A DNA stretch of 64,000 bases from positions 17,147 to 81,146 of the forward strand of contig DNXO01000144.1 in the NCBI GenBank assembly GCA_003506895.1, given 5' to 3'. Of the stretch, positions 44,191 to 52,240 are shown one piece after another; position 1 is the stretch's first letter; the number at the start of each line of letters is the position of its first letter. The translations under genes were made by a program, and so were the position numbers. Origin of the DNA: Acetobacteraceae bacterium (GTDB taxonomy: Bacteria; Pseudomonadota; Alphaproteobacteria; Acetobacterales; Acetobacteraceae). A model generated the notes under the pieces. That model saw nothing but the letters and a program-made list of their open reading frames with translations. It had not been told where the DNA came from and did not search any database.

Positions 44191-45798
44191 TTGGAACGGA
44201 CACAGGTTGAGCAAGCACGCGGGCATCTCGATGTTCGTGGGTATACCGCGCGTATCGACATTGCCGTCGCCATAGCCGCTCTGGTTGTTTTCATATCGAT
44301 TGAATATATATTCCAATACCAGAATGTATTGGGAGAGTCTGACCTATATCGCGTCCTGATTGGAATCATGGATGGGGCTGAAAGCGGCCGGGGCCTGAAC
44401 AGCCCGATGCATTATGATCGGGAGTTCGGCTTCGGCTATCTGGCGGCCATCTATCACTTCGTCGATCCAGCGATCTTGCGCGATCCGGACCGGCTTGCGC
44501 CTCTGATGAATGAGATCGGGCTATGGACGCTGGTCCCGGGGCTTGTCTGCTTCTGGATGGCAGTGCGGCTGGTGCATGGCGCACTGGCCGCAACGGTCGC
44601 GCTGATCGTTTTCGCCTTCAGTCCGATGATAGTGGATCTTGGCACCTCCGGACACCAGGTCTTGCCGATGTTCGCGTTTCTTTCGGCGGCGGCTGTTTTC
44701 CTGTTCCTTCCGGTGAAAGGATGGGTTGCGGTACTGGCCGGTGTCGCCGCCACTCTGGCCCTGATCGCCGGGTTCCTGTCGCGTGGCGAGATATTCCTGG
44801 CCTTTCCCTGGCTGGTTTTGTCGCGAATCGACACGCGGGATTTCCGTCACTTCATGATATCCGGATTTATACGGTCAGTGCCTCCGCTCGCCAGCATGGT
44901 CCTATTTTTGATGCTGCAAAAGAGCGTGGTGGACGTGCGGATGGCCAATTCGGTCGGGCAATACTTCTTTGAGTTCTATACCTGGGCCACCATAATACCA
45001 GGCGCGGTCTATATGGCCACCGGCCTTGGCCTGGCGACCACCGCGATCGGGGGACTGGCGCTGGCATGGCTGGTTTGGTCGGTGATCCGCGCGCGAAAAT
45101 ATCCGGCGGAGTTGCTTGGGCCGCTGGCTCTCGTTGTCATTCCCATGGCGTTCTTTCTGCCGAACCCGATGCCGACGCGGCATTTTTTACTCACCCTGGC
45201 CGGGGTCGGGATCGTGCTTGGGATCGTCGTCAGCCGCCAGCGCGAAATCGGGCGGGCCACTGTCTATGGCTTGGTGACAGCGTTGGTGGTCGGGAACCAG
45301 GTGCTGGCCGAGGTGGCTCGTCCTGCTTTGCTGCGCGCCAATAGGGCGCACTCACCTTATCTTCCATTACACGATGCATACGAAACCACCACCCACGCCA
45401 ATATCGGCTGGTTTTGGCAGCATCATGCCGCGCTGATCGCCCGGCGAGAGCGATGGCAGGCGTTTGGAGACATGATATCGACAAGCTGCGATCCCCACAC
45501 GATCATTTTCAGCGACGAGAATCCCCAGTTGTTCTCCCGACTCTACGCCGCCGGCCCGCCGGTGACAGCCGATGAGTACTGGTATGGCCGGTTCGCCGTA
45601 AAACGCGCCGTGCGCAATGGCAAGGATTTCCTCATTCTGGAAAAGATGAACGGCTGGCCAGACGACGCGGTGGCAGCAGTGCTCGCTGATCCCGCGTTAC
45701 GGGACTACAAATTGGTTGAGGATCCCTGGACGATGTCAAAATACGATCGGACGCCGATCCCGGCGAGCCGCGAAGCGACATTTGGTTGTAAGCCGTGA
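44191..45798 (+). CDS. Polytopic membrane protein, GT-C glycosyltransferase-like
   Basis: 535-residue integral membrane protein with about ten hydrophobic helices between residues ~25 and ~400, and a soluble C-terminal domain of ~130 residues. The loop after helix 1 holds Asp/Glu residues (LGESDLYR) reminiscent of the GT-C catalytic loop, but no exact PMT/ArnT signature is seen. The start is TTG at 44191. It converges with a GtrB-type glycosyltransferase gene with no gap, suggesting a lipid-linked-sugar pathway; that function is inference. Confidence 0.7.
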   Translation: MERTQVEQARGHLDVRGYTARIDIAVAIAALVVFISIEYIFQYQNVLGESDLYRVLIGIMDGAESGRGLNSPMHYDREFGFGYLAAIYHFVDPAILRDPDRLAPLMNEIGLWTLVPGLVCFWMAVRLVHGALAATVALIVFAFSPMIVDLGTSGHQVLPMFAFLSAAAVFLFLPVKGWVAVLAGVAATLALIAGFLSRGEIFLAFPWLVLSRIDTRDFRHFMISGFIRSVPPLASMVLFLMLQKSVVDVRMANSVGQYFFEFYTWATIIPGAVYMATGLGLATTAIGGLALAWLVWSVIRARKYPAELLGPLALVVIPMAFFLPNPMPTRHFLLTLAGVGIVLGIVVSRQREIGRATVYGLVTALVVGNQVLAEVARPALLRANRAHSPYLPLHDAYETTTHANIGWFWQHHAALIARRERWQAFGDMISTSCDPHTIIFSDENPQLFSRLYAAGPPVTADEYWYGRFAVKRAVRNGKDFLILEKMNGWPDDAVAAVLADPALRDYKLVEDPWTMSKYDRTPIPASREATFGCKP

Positions 45799-46809
45799 TC
45801 AGTGCGGCAGCGCGGCCAAAGCGGCTGAAACCATGGATCCGGCCTCGGTTCGCTGGCAGCAAACGTCGGAGATGACGAACAGTGGGCGGCGCTTCGATTC
45901 CATGTAGAGCCGCCCCAGATACTCACCCAGCATTCCCAGGGTCATCAACTGCGCGCTGCCGATAATCAGCATGATCGTGGCGATACTTGTCCAACCGCTC
46001 AGTGCTTCGCCTGTCGCCCAACTGCCCAACGTATAGAACAGCATCAGGAAGCTACCGATTCCCAGGGCCAAACCCAGGAAAGACGCGATGCGAAGCGGCA
46101 CGACGGAAAAACCCGTGACCGCATCGACCGCAAACCGCAACATCTTCATCAGGGGATAGTGGGTTTCCCCGGCGAAACGCGGCTCCCGATCGTAGAGCAA
46201 CGGCACCTGACGGAAACCGATCCAGCTAATCAGACCGCGTACGAAACGGTGATGTTCCGGCATGCGGTTTAATTCGTCCAATACCCGGCGGGTGATCAGG
46301 CGAAAGTCGCCGGTATCAGCGGGGATATTCACCTCCACCAACTTTCGCAGTACTCGATAGAACAGGGCGGCCGACACGCGTTTGAAAGTGCTTTCACCGT
46401 CACGCTGGCGACGTTGACCGTAAACAACATCGTTGCCTTCATTCAGGGCCGCTATCATTGCGGGCAACAATTCAGGCGGATCCTGCAAATCGGAATCGAT
46501 GATCAGGATATTTTCGCCGCGGCAGGCCTGCAGACCGGCCGTCAGGGCAAGCTGATGTCCATAGTTGCGCGAAAGATTCAGCGCCAAAATATGAGGATCT
46601 TGCTGAACAAGACCCCGCAACACTGCCCAGGTGCCATCGCTTGAGCCATCGTTGACCAACACGATCTCGAAATCATCGTTCGCCGCGGCATGTGCCGCCG
46701 CGGACATCCGACGATGGAATTCAGGCAGACATGCCTGCTCATTGTAACATGGCGCGACAATGGACAGGTATGGCCGCGATTTCAATCCTTGCGGCGAAAT
46801 CGAATCCAT
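45799..46809 (-). CDS. GtrB/DPM1-type glycosyltransferase
   Basis: 336-residue GT2 enzyme with two C-terminal membrane helices. Motifs: LSIVAPCYNEQACLPEF, VNDGSSDGTW, the metal-binding DSDLQDPPELL, and NYGHQLALTAGL. The helices at ~230-300 (VVPLRIASFLGLALGIGSF) anchor it. Such proteins move glucose or mannose onto undecaprenyl/dolichyl phosphate, which a GT-C enzyme then uses. The convergent GT-C-like neighbour fits. Two genes meet at their stops (TGATCA). Confidence 0.93.
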   Translation of the reverse strand: MDSISPQGLKSRPYLSIVAPCYNEQACLPEFHRRMSAAAHAAANDDFEIVLVNDGSSDGTWAVLRGLVQQDPHILALNLSRNYGHQLALTAGLQACRGENILIIDSDLQDPPELLPAMIAALNEGNDVVYGQRRQRDGESTFKRVSAALFYRVLRKLVEVNIPADTGDFRLITRRVLDELNRMPEHHRFVRGLISWIGFRQVPLLYDREPRFAGETHYPLMKMLRFAVDAVTGFSVVPLRIASFLGLALGIGSFLMLFYTLGSWATGEALSGWTSIATIMLIIGSAQLMTLGMLGEYLGRLYMESKRRPLFVISDVCCQRTEAGSMVSAALAALPH

Positions 46810-46919
46810 GACCGATGACCCCCGCTGAAATGCCGATCAACTCAACTTGTGGCGACAGCTTCCCTTTGGCGTCCGGAACCTCCAACTCACAATCAGGTGG
46901 TTTCGCAGGTGACGGTCAT

Positions 46920-47621
46920 TCAGCCGATGCGCAGCAGACGGGCGCCTTCGGCGCGAAGCCACGGGATCGCCGCCTTGGTGTGCGGGGTCAGTTGGTCCAC
47001 CAGCGCCCAGAAATTCGGGCCGTGGTTCATGTGGCGCAGATGGGCGACCTCATGCGCGACGACGTAGTCCTGAACGAAGGCGGGGGCCATCACCAAACGC
47101 CAGCTCAGGGCCAGGGACTTGTCAGGCGCGCAGCTTCCCCAACGGCTGCTGGTGTCCTTGATGGTCACGCGCTTGGGGATGACACCGATCAACCCGGCTT
47201 TGGCGATCACCAGTGCGCCGAGTCGCCGCCGAGCCTCTTGACGGAGGAAATCGCGGACGCGGCGCGGGAGGAATTCGGCGGCGCCGGTGACGTGCAGTTC
47301 CTGATTCAGCAGGAAGGCTCCGCCCTTCGCGGCGGGCGCATGAAGGATCCGATGGGGAACCCCGGCGATGGGGACTTCGGCACCTTCCTTGAAGATGACG
47401 GCTTCGGGCAACGCCGCTAGCCGGTCGGCAACCCAGTCGGCATGGCCCATCAACAAGGCCATTCCGGCCTTGCGGGTCGCTCTGGTCGGAAGAGTCACGA
47501 CGACGGCGCCTCCAGTCGGGTCGATTCGTAAAGACACCCGGCGCGCCCGGCTGCTGCGACGCCATTCCACACGAGCCAGCCCTGTCCGCAGGGGCAGCAT
47601 CTCAGTCTGGAGATCGTCCAT
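46920..47621 (-). CDS. YgjP-like zinc metalloprotease family (DUF45) protein
   Basis: 233-residue protein. The C-terminal zinc motif reads VAHEVAHLRHMNHGPNFW (HEVAH plus a third His), preceded by SSRWGSC, both diagnostic of the YgjP/DUF45 metallopeptidase-like family. ATG 47621 is chosen over the upstream in-frame start at 47684. It is divergent from the zinc-binding protein gene; a shared zinc link is possible but not shown. Substrate unknown. Confidence 0.9.
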   Translation of the reverse strand: MDDLQTEMLPLRTGLARVEWRRSSRARRVSLRIDPTGGAVVVTLPTRATRKAGMALLMGHADWVADRLAALPEAVIFKEGAEVPIAGVPHRILHAPAAKGGAFLLNQELHVTGAAEFLPRRVRDFLRQEARRRLGALVIAKAGLIGVIPKRVTIKDTSSRWGSCAPDKSLALSWRLVMAPAFVQDYVVAHEVAHLRHMNHGPNFWALVDQLTPHTKAAIPWLRAEGARLLRIG

Positions 47622-47702
47622 CCCGCACAATGCACAGAGGTGTAATCGATTCGTCAATGGGCGGCGGCGCACGCCCTTGAGCAAGGCACGTTTTCCAGCT
47701 AC

Positions 47703-47717
47703 TGTTATATTATAACA
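47703..47717. promoter_or_regulatory. Zur operator
   Basis: Perfect 15-base palindrome TGTTATATTATAACA (seven-base arms around one central T), matching the Zur consensus known from proteobacteria (core GTTATANTATAAC). It ends 14 bases before the ATG of the zinc-binding-protein gene and directly before its Shine-Dalgarno (AGGAAG at 47721). Binding here would block transcription or translation start when zinc is plentiful. Confidence 0.8.
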
Positions 47718-47731
47718 TTTAGGAAGACGGC

Positions 47732-48616
47732 ATGCTTCGGCGCACGTTTCTCGCGGGCCTCACTTCAATCCCGGCGGCCGCCCGGGCGGCGGCACCGGTG
47801 CGCGTGGTCGCCAGTTTTTCGATCCTGGCCGATCTGGTGCGCCAGGTCGGCGGCGACGCCGTTGCCGTGGAGTCGCTGGTAGGACCGGACGGCGACGCGC
47901 ATGTGTATGAGCCTCGGCCAAAGGACTTGCGAACGCTGCTCGCCGCCGGGCTGCTGGTGCGGAATGGGCTCGGGCTGGAAGGCTGGATGGATCGCCTGAC
48001 CGAATCCGCCGGGTTCAAAGGGCGCGTGGTTGTCGCGGCGGAAAAGGTCGTGCCGCGAACAATGAACGAGAATGGCGGCGTGCTCGCCACTGATCCGCAT
48101 GCCTGGCAAGACCCACGGAACGCCGTGCTGTATGTGCAGGCGATCACCGAGGGGTTGATCGCGGTCGATGCCGCCAATGCGGCGGCGTATCGGGATCGGG
48201 CGGCCCAGTACACAACGCAAATCACCCAGGCAGACGCCTGGATCGCAACGACGCTCGGCGCCATTCCCGCCGATCAGCGCCGAATCATCACCACGCACGA
48301 TGCATTCGGCTACTACGGCGCCCGCTACGGCATCGAGTTCCTGTCGCCCGAGGGGATCAACACCGAGTTCGAGCCCTCGGCCAAGTCGATCGCCGCACTG
48401 GTTGCCCAGATCAAGCGGGAGAAAATCCGAGCGGTCTTTATCGAGAATATGACCAGTCCGCGCATGGCCCAAATGCTGGCGCGAGAAACCGGCGCGGCAC
48501 TGGGCGGGACCGTCTATTCCGACGCGCTGTCACCGGCGGGTGGGCCGGCGGCCACGTATCTTAATATGCTTCGGCACAATACGACGCTGTTCGCGGCGGC
48601 CATGCGGCCCGGCTGA
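47732..48616 (+). CDS. znuA: Zinc ABC transporter substrate-binding protein
   Basis: 294-residue cluster A-I metal-binding protein. The N-terminal signal peptide (LRRTFLAGLTSIPAAARAAA) is Sec- or Tat-like with a twin Arg. Metal-site residues lie in the segments VGPDGDAHVYEPRP, DPHAWQDPRN and TTHDAFGYYGARYG. No His-rich loop between helices, so affinity for Zn versus Mn is open, but the Zur box upstream favours zinc. znuB and znuC are not in the window. It ends six bases before the convergent LLM gene. Confidence 0.9.
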   Translation: MLRRTFLAGLTSIPAAARAAAPVRVVASFSILADLVRQVGGDAVAVESLVGPDGDAHVYEPRPKDLRTLLAAGLLVRNGLGLEGWMDRLTESAGFKGRVVVAAEKVVPRTMNENGGVLATDPHAWQDPRNAVLYVQAITEGLIAVDAANAAAYRDRAAQYTTQITQADAWIATTLGAIPADQRRIITTHDAFGYYGARYGIEFLSPEGINTEFEPSAKSIAALVAQIKREKIRAVFIENMTSPRMAQMLARETGAALGGTVYSDALSPAGGPAATYLNMLRHNTTLFAAAMRPG

Positions 48617-48622
48617 CGCAGT

Positions 48623-49696
48623 TCAGAACGCCGCTTTCAAACGAGCCCAGTCCTCGATGGCGGCTTCCTGGCCGGGGACGAGTTGGATGGTGAACTGGGT
48701 GTAGCCACCGTCCCGCAGGGCGGCGATCCGAGCCTTCAGATCGGGTTCGGTGCCGGTGAAGGTTGTCTGGCGGATCATCTCGGCGGTGACGAAGGGGCGT
48801 TCGTTGTTGTTCACCGCCATCAGGTGACCGCGATGCGTGGTCAGATACCGGGCATTCTCCGGCTTGAACGTCTTCGCCAGCTCGACATAGCCGGCAATCG
48901 GTTCCGCCAGCTCCGGCGGGATGGGCGAGGTGTTTGGCAGACCCGACAGAGCTTCGTCCGCCGCGCGATGCAGCAATACCGCGGCACGCGGCCCAGCCTG
49001 TGCCATCGCTCGATCGCTGTCCGCGGCCTCACCCGGTTCCAGAATGCAGCCCAGGGCGAAGGCGACAGCCGTCAAGTCGGACGGATCGTTGCCGCCGCGG
49101 TCCCAACTCTGCTGCATCTCTTTCATCGCCGAGACGCCGTGCGCGACGTCACCAACGAAGTTCAGCCAACCGGCACCCAGCCTGGCAGTCATCGCCCGGC
49201 CGCGAGGACCGTAAGCGGAGATATGCAGTTTCACCTCGTCGCGGAGGTTAATCAGCTTCAGTTCCGGATTCAGGAACCGGATGGGATGGCGGGCGCCCTC
49301 GACCTCGAAATCCGGGGTTTCACCGTCCAGCAGGGCCATGACGACACGGATGTATTCCTCCATGTCGCCTTGCTTCATCGCGCCCAACCCCATGGTGCGG
49401 CGGCCGGTGAACCCGGTGCCGACGCCGAAATCGATCCGGCCCGGCGCAAGCTGGTTCAGCGACGCGAAGGCGTTGGCGGTGACCGGGGCGATGCGATTGG
49501 TGGGAATCAGCACGCCGGTGCCAAGGCGGATTCGCGAGGTGTGAACGGCCGCCGCGCCCATGGCGACGAAGCAATCCGCACACAGCATCTGCGTGTCATA
49601 GAACCAGGCATGGGAGAAACCGAGTTCCTCGGCGCGCTTGACCGTTTTCCAGCTATCCGCCGCGGTGGCGAGGGCGATTCCGAATTCCATGGCCAT
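48623..49696 (-). CDS. LLM-class (F420/FMN-type) flavin-dependent oxidoreductase
   Basis: 357-residue TIM-barrel of the luciferase-like family: FGIALATAADSWKTVKRAEE, FYDTQMLCADCFVAMGAAA, IRLGTGVLIPTNRIAPV and the GRIDFGVGTGFTGRR cofactor segment. Several relatives act on methylenetetrahydromethanopterin-like or nitro substrates; the true substrate is unknown. Start ATG 49696 shares a base with the sodC stop, so it is coupled to sodC. GTG 49699 is an equally close alternative. Confidence 0.88.
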   Translation of the reverse strand: MAMEFGIALATAADSWKTVKRAEELGFSHAWFYDTQMLCADCFVAMGAAAVHTSRIRLGTGVLIPTNRIAPVTANAFASLNQLAPGRIDFGVGTGFTGRRTMGLGAMKQGDMEEYIRVVMALLDGETPDFEVEGARHPIRFLNPELKLINLRDEVKLHISAYGPRGRAMTARLGAGWLNFVGDVAHGVSAMKEMQQSWDRGGNDPSDLTAVAFALGCILEPGEAADSDRAMAQAGPRAAVLLHRAADEALSGLPNTSPIPPELAEPIAGYVELAKTFKPENARYLTTHRGHLMAVNNNERPFVTAEMIRQTTFTGTEPDLKARIAALRDGGYTQFTIQLVPGQEAAIEDWARLKAAF

Positions 49697-50223
49697 CACT
49701 CGATCACACCGCAGGCGATGCGCCCACCGCCGCCGCCCAGATTGGGGTTATCGCTGTAGGTGTCGCCCCCGGCGTGGATGATCAGCGCGTGGTTCTTCAG
49801 CGCCTCGATATCCTTGATGCGCGGCGCGGTCAGGGTTTGGGTGGCGGTGCCGTTGTCCCCGACGTCGATGCGCGGCAAATCACCGAGGTGGCCTTCGCCC
49901 TCCGGGCCCGCGTGCTTGGCGGACATGTCAGGATCCCAATGGCTCCCCGCCGCGCCGGCTGGGATGCGGATGCCATTCAACAATGTGGGTCCGCAATTGG
50001 CGTTTGCATGAATATGAAAGCCGTGGGCGCCCGGGGGCAGGCCGTGCAACTGGAGCTTGAGGGTCGCCCCGTCGGACGCGGGGGCAATGGTGATCGTCCC
50101 GAGTTCCTCGCCGGTTCCGTCCTGTGTTGCCTTGTGCATGGTGACGCTCAGATCCGCCGCCAGGGCTGGTAGGGCAATCGACATCATGGCGAGGCACAGC
50201 GTGGTTCCGGTAAGTTGCTTCAT
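49696..50223 (-). CDS. sodC: Cu,Zn superoxide dismutase
   Basis: 175-residue secreted SodC with an N-terminal signal peptide (CLAMMSIALPALA). Copper ligands in GFHIHANANC and the HAG/HIGD-like region (SAKHAGPEGEGHLGDLPRI), plus NHALIIHAGGDTYSDNP near the C-terminus. It removes periplasmic superoxide. An upstream in-frame start at 50265 would disrupt the signal peptide. Translationally coupled to the LLM gene and divergent from the MetX-like hydrolase. Confidence 0.96.
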   Translation of the reverse strand: MKQLTGTTLCLAMMSIALPALAADLSVTMHKATQDGTGEELGTITIAPASDGATLKLQLHGLPPGAHGFHIHANANCGPTLLNGIRIPAGAAGSHWDPDMSAKHAGPEGEGHLGDLPRIDVGDNGTATQTLTAPRIKDIEALKNHALIIHAGGDTYSDNPNLGGGGGRIACGVIE

Positions 50224-50312
50224 GGTGTCCCTTTTTTGGTCGGTCGGGCGGTGATTGGCATGCATTCGCTGTCGGTGGCAACCTGATGCGAACCAAGCGA
50301 GGAATCCACCCT

Positions 50313-51338
50313 ATGTCCGATATTGTTAGCGCAAACTTCTCTTTTAGTGATTTGCCGCTGTCCGGCGGCGACGCTCTGCCGGAGGTGACGCTGGCCTATG
50401 TCACCCGCGGGACGCTGGCGGCGGACGGACGCAATGCGATCCTGGTGACCCATGGCTATACAAGCGGCCCGAGAATGATCGAGCCCGGCGTGGCGTCCTC
50501 GGAAGGCGCATGGAGCACGCTGGTCGGTCCGGGAGCGCCGATCGACACGGACCGGTACTATGTCGTGTGCTCCAACATGCTGGGGTCGAGCTACGGATCG
50601 ACCAATGCGGCGTCAACCGATCCACGCACCGGCAAGCCATACGGATCGTCGTTTCCGAAGATCGCCGTGGCGGACATTGTCGCCGCGCAGAAGCGGCTGC
50701 TGGAGCACCTTGGCGTGACGCATCTGCGGGCGGTGGTGGGTCCGTCGTATGGCGGGTTCCAGGCATTCCAATGGGCGGTTTCGTTTCCGGATTTCATGGA
50801 CGGGGTGGCGCCGGTGGTGACGTCTCCCCTGCCCCCGCAATCGGACCGTGTCGAAGGGCTGCTGAAGTGGTTCGAGAAGGACCCGAACTGGAACGGCGGC
50901 GACTATTACGACAAGGGCGGCGTGCATCGGACGCTGACGGACCTGCGGGTAGACACCCTCACACGGTATGGGCTGCGGGCAAGCCTGGCGGAGCAGTTTG
51001 CCGATCCGGACGCGGAATTGCGGCGGATCGCCTCGGCCTGGGCGGAGGTGTTCGACGCGAACTCCTTGTTCATCCTGGGCGGGGCGATGGCCAAGTATGA
51101 CATCACGAAGGACTATCGCCGAATCAAGGTGCCGGTTCTCTATGTCCTGTCGCGGACGGATGCGCTGTTCCCGCCCAGCCTGGCGCCGGGGGTCATGGCG
51201 GATTTACGGGACGCTGGGGTCGAGGCCGAGTACGTGGAAATCGACAGCGAGCATGGCCACCTGGCATCCGGGGTGGATGCCGACAAATGGGCACCGGCGC
51301 TCCGCGCCTTTATCGCCAAATTGGAAGTTCGTTCATGA
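50313..51338 (+). CDS. MetX-like alpha/beta hydrolase
   Basis: 341-residue alpha/beta hydrolase of the homoserine O-acetyltransferase group. Nucleophile elbow GPSYGGFQAFQWA (Ser), acid in SRTDALFPP and catalytic His in SEHGHLASG. The N-terminus matches MetX (ILVTHGYTSGPRM), but the NMLGSSYGSTN segment is diverged, so acyltransferase versus hydrolase activity is open. ATG 50313 with GAGGA about 10 bases upstream. It overlaps the nitroreductase gene by four bases. Confidence 0.85.
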   Translation: MSDIVSANFSFSDLPLSGGDALPEVTLAYVTRGTLAADGRNAILVTHGYTSGPRMIEPGVASSEGAWSTLVGPGAPIDTDRYYVVCSNMLGSSYGSTNAASTDPRTGKPYGSSFPKIAVADIVAAQKRLLEHLGVTHLRAVVGPSYGGFQAFQWAVSFPDFMDGVAPVVTSPLPPQSDRVEGLLKWFEKDPNWNGGDYYDKGGVHRTLTDLRVDTLTRYGLRASLAEQFADPDAELRRIASAWAEVFDANSLFILGGAMAKYDITKDYRRIKVPVLYVLSRTDALFPPSLAPGVMADLRDAGVEAEYVEIDSEHGHLASGVDADKWAPALRAFIAKLEVRS

Positions 51339-52015
51339 ATGCTGCTGTTGACGACGCTATTGCCTCCCGCCGGTCGATCCGGCGGTTTTTGCCCACGCCG
51401 GTTCCGGCCGAGACGGTGCAGGCCATTCTGGACGTAGCCGCGCGGGCACCGAGCGGGACGAACATGCAGCCTTGGCGGGGGTATGCGCTGGCGGGGGCGG
51501 CGAAGGATGCGGTGATCGCCGCCGTGCAGGCCGCGTTTGACGCCGCGGAGAAAGGGCACGAGCAGGAGGTCCAGTACTATCCGGACGCGTTTTTTGAACC
51601 CTATCTGGGCCGGCGGCGGACGGTGGGTTGGGGGTTGTACGGTAAGCTGGGAATCGCACGCGGCGAGGCGGCGAAGATGAAGGCGCAGCACCGGCGGAAT
51701 TTCCAGTTCTTCGACGCCCCCATCGGGTTGATGTTCACGATCGACCGGCGGTTGGCGACCGGGTCCTGGCTGGATTACGGCATGTTCCTGGAGAACGTGA
51801 TGGTCGCCGCTCGGGCGCGCGGACTGGACACGTGCGCCCAGGCCGCATGGACGCATTATCATAAGGCGATCCGGCCCGTGCTGGGGTTGGGCGACGAAGA
51901 GACCGTGGTCTGCGGCATGGCGCTTGGCTATGCGGACCCGGACGCAGCGGAAAACACACTGGTGACGGAGCGGGCGCCGGCGCGGACTTTCATGCGGTTC
52001 GACGGGTTTGCATAG
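51335..52015 (+). CDS. Nitroreductase-family flavoprotein
   Basis: 226-residue FMN-binding protein. FMN/NAD(P)H motifs: SRRSIRRFLPTPVPAETV, ARAPSGTNMQPW and the C-terminal VVCGMALGYADP. A dimeric nitroreductase/oxidoreductase fold. Start overlaps the MetX-like stop (ATGA). In vivo substrate unknown; reduction of nitroaromatics or quinones is typical of the family. Confidence 0.9.
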   Translation: MNAAVDDAIASRRSIRRFLPTPVPAETVQAILDVAARAPSGTNMQPWRGYALAGAAKDAVIAAVQAAFDAAEKGHEQEVQYYPDAFFEPYLGRRRTVGWGLYGKLGIARGEAAKMKAQHRRNFQFFDAPIGLMFTIDRRLATGSWLDYGMFLENVMVAARARGLDTCAQAAWTHYHKAIRPVLGLGDEETVVCGMALGYADPDAAENTLVTERAPARTFMRFDGFA

Positions 52016-52165
52016 GGCGAGGCGTCACCATTTACGGTTATCCCCAGCCCTGTGGAACATGGGGAGAACGTCTCGAACCGGTAAATGTCTAATAGGATGA
52101 GAGACGTTTAATCGTTAGAGTCGTGTTCTGGTTGTCGAGATTAGAGCGTGACAATCCGGCCACAA

Positions 52166-52181
52166 ACGCTCCATATAGTGG
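52166..52181 (+). promoter_or_regulatory. Candidate NrdR box
   Basis: ACGCTCCATATAGTGG matches the NrdR consensus (ACACTATATATAGTGT) at 12 of 16 positions. A weaker partner with the same CCATAT core lies 30 bases downstream (about 52196-52211), close to the ~31-base phasing typical of NrdR pairs. It sits 60 bases before nrdA, consistent with repression by NrdR. Confidence 0.45.
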
Positions 52182-52240
52182 AAGCGATCGGTCGTTCGGC
52201 CCATATCTGGTTTGCTGCGAATCCAGGCACGTGAGGGAGA

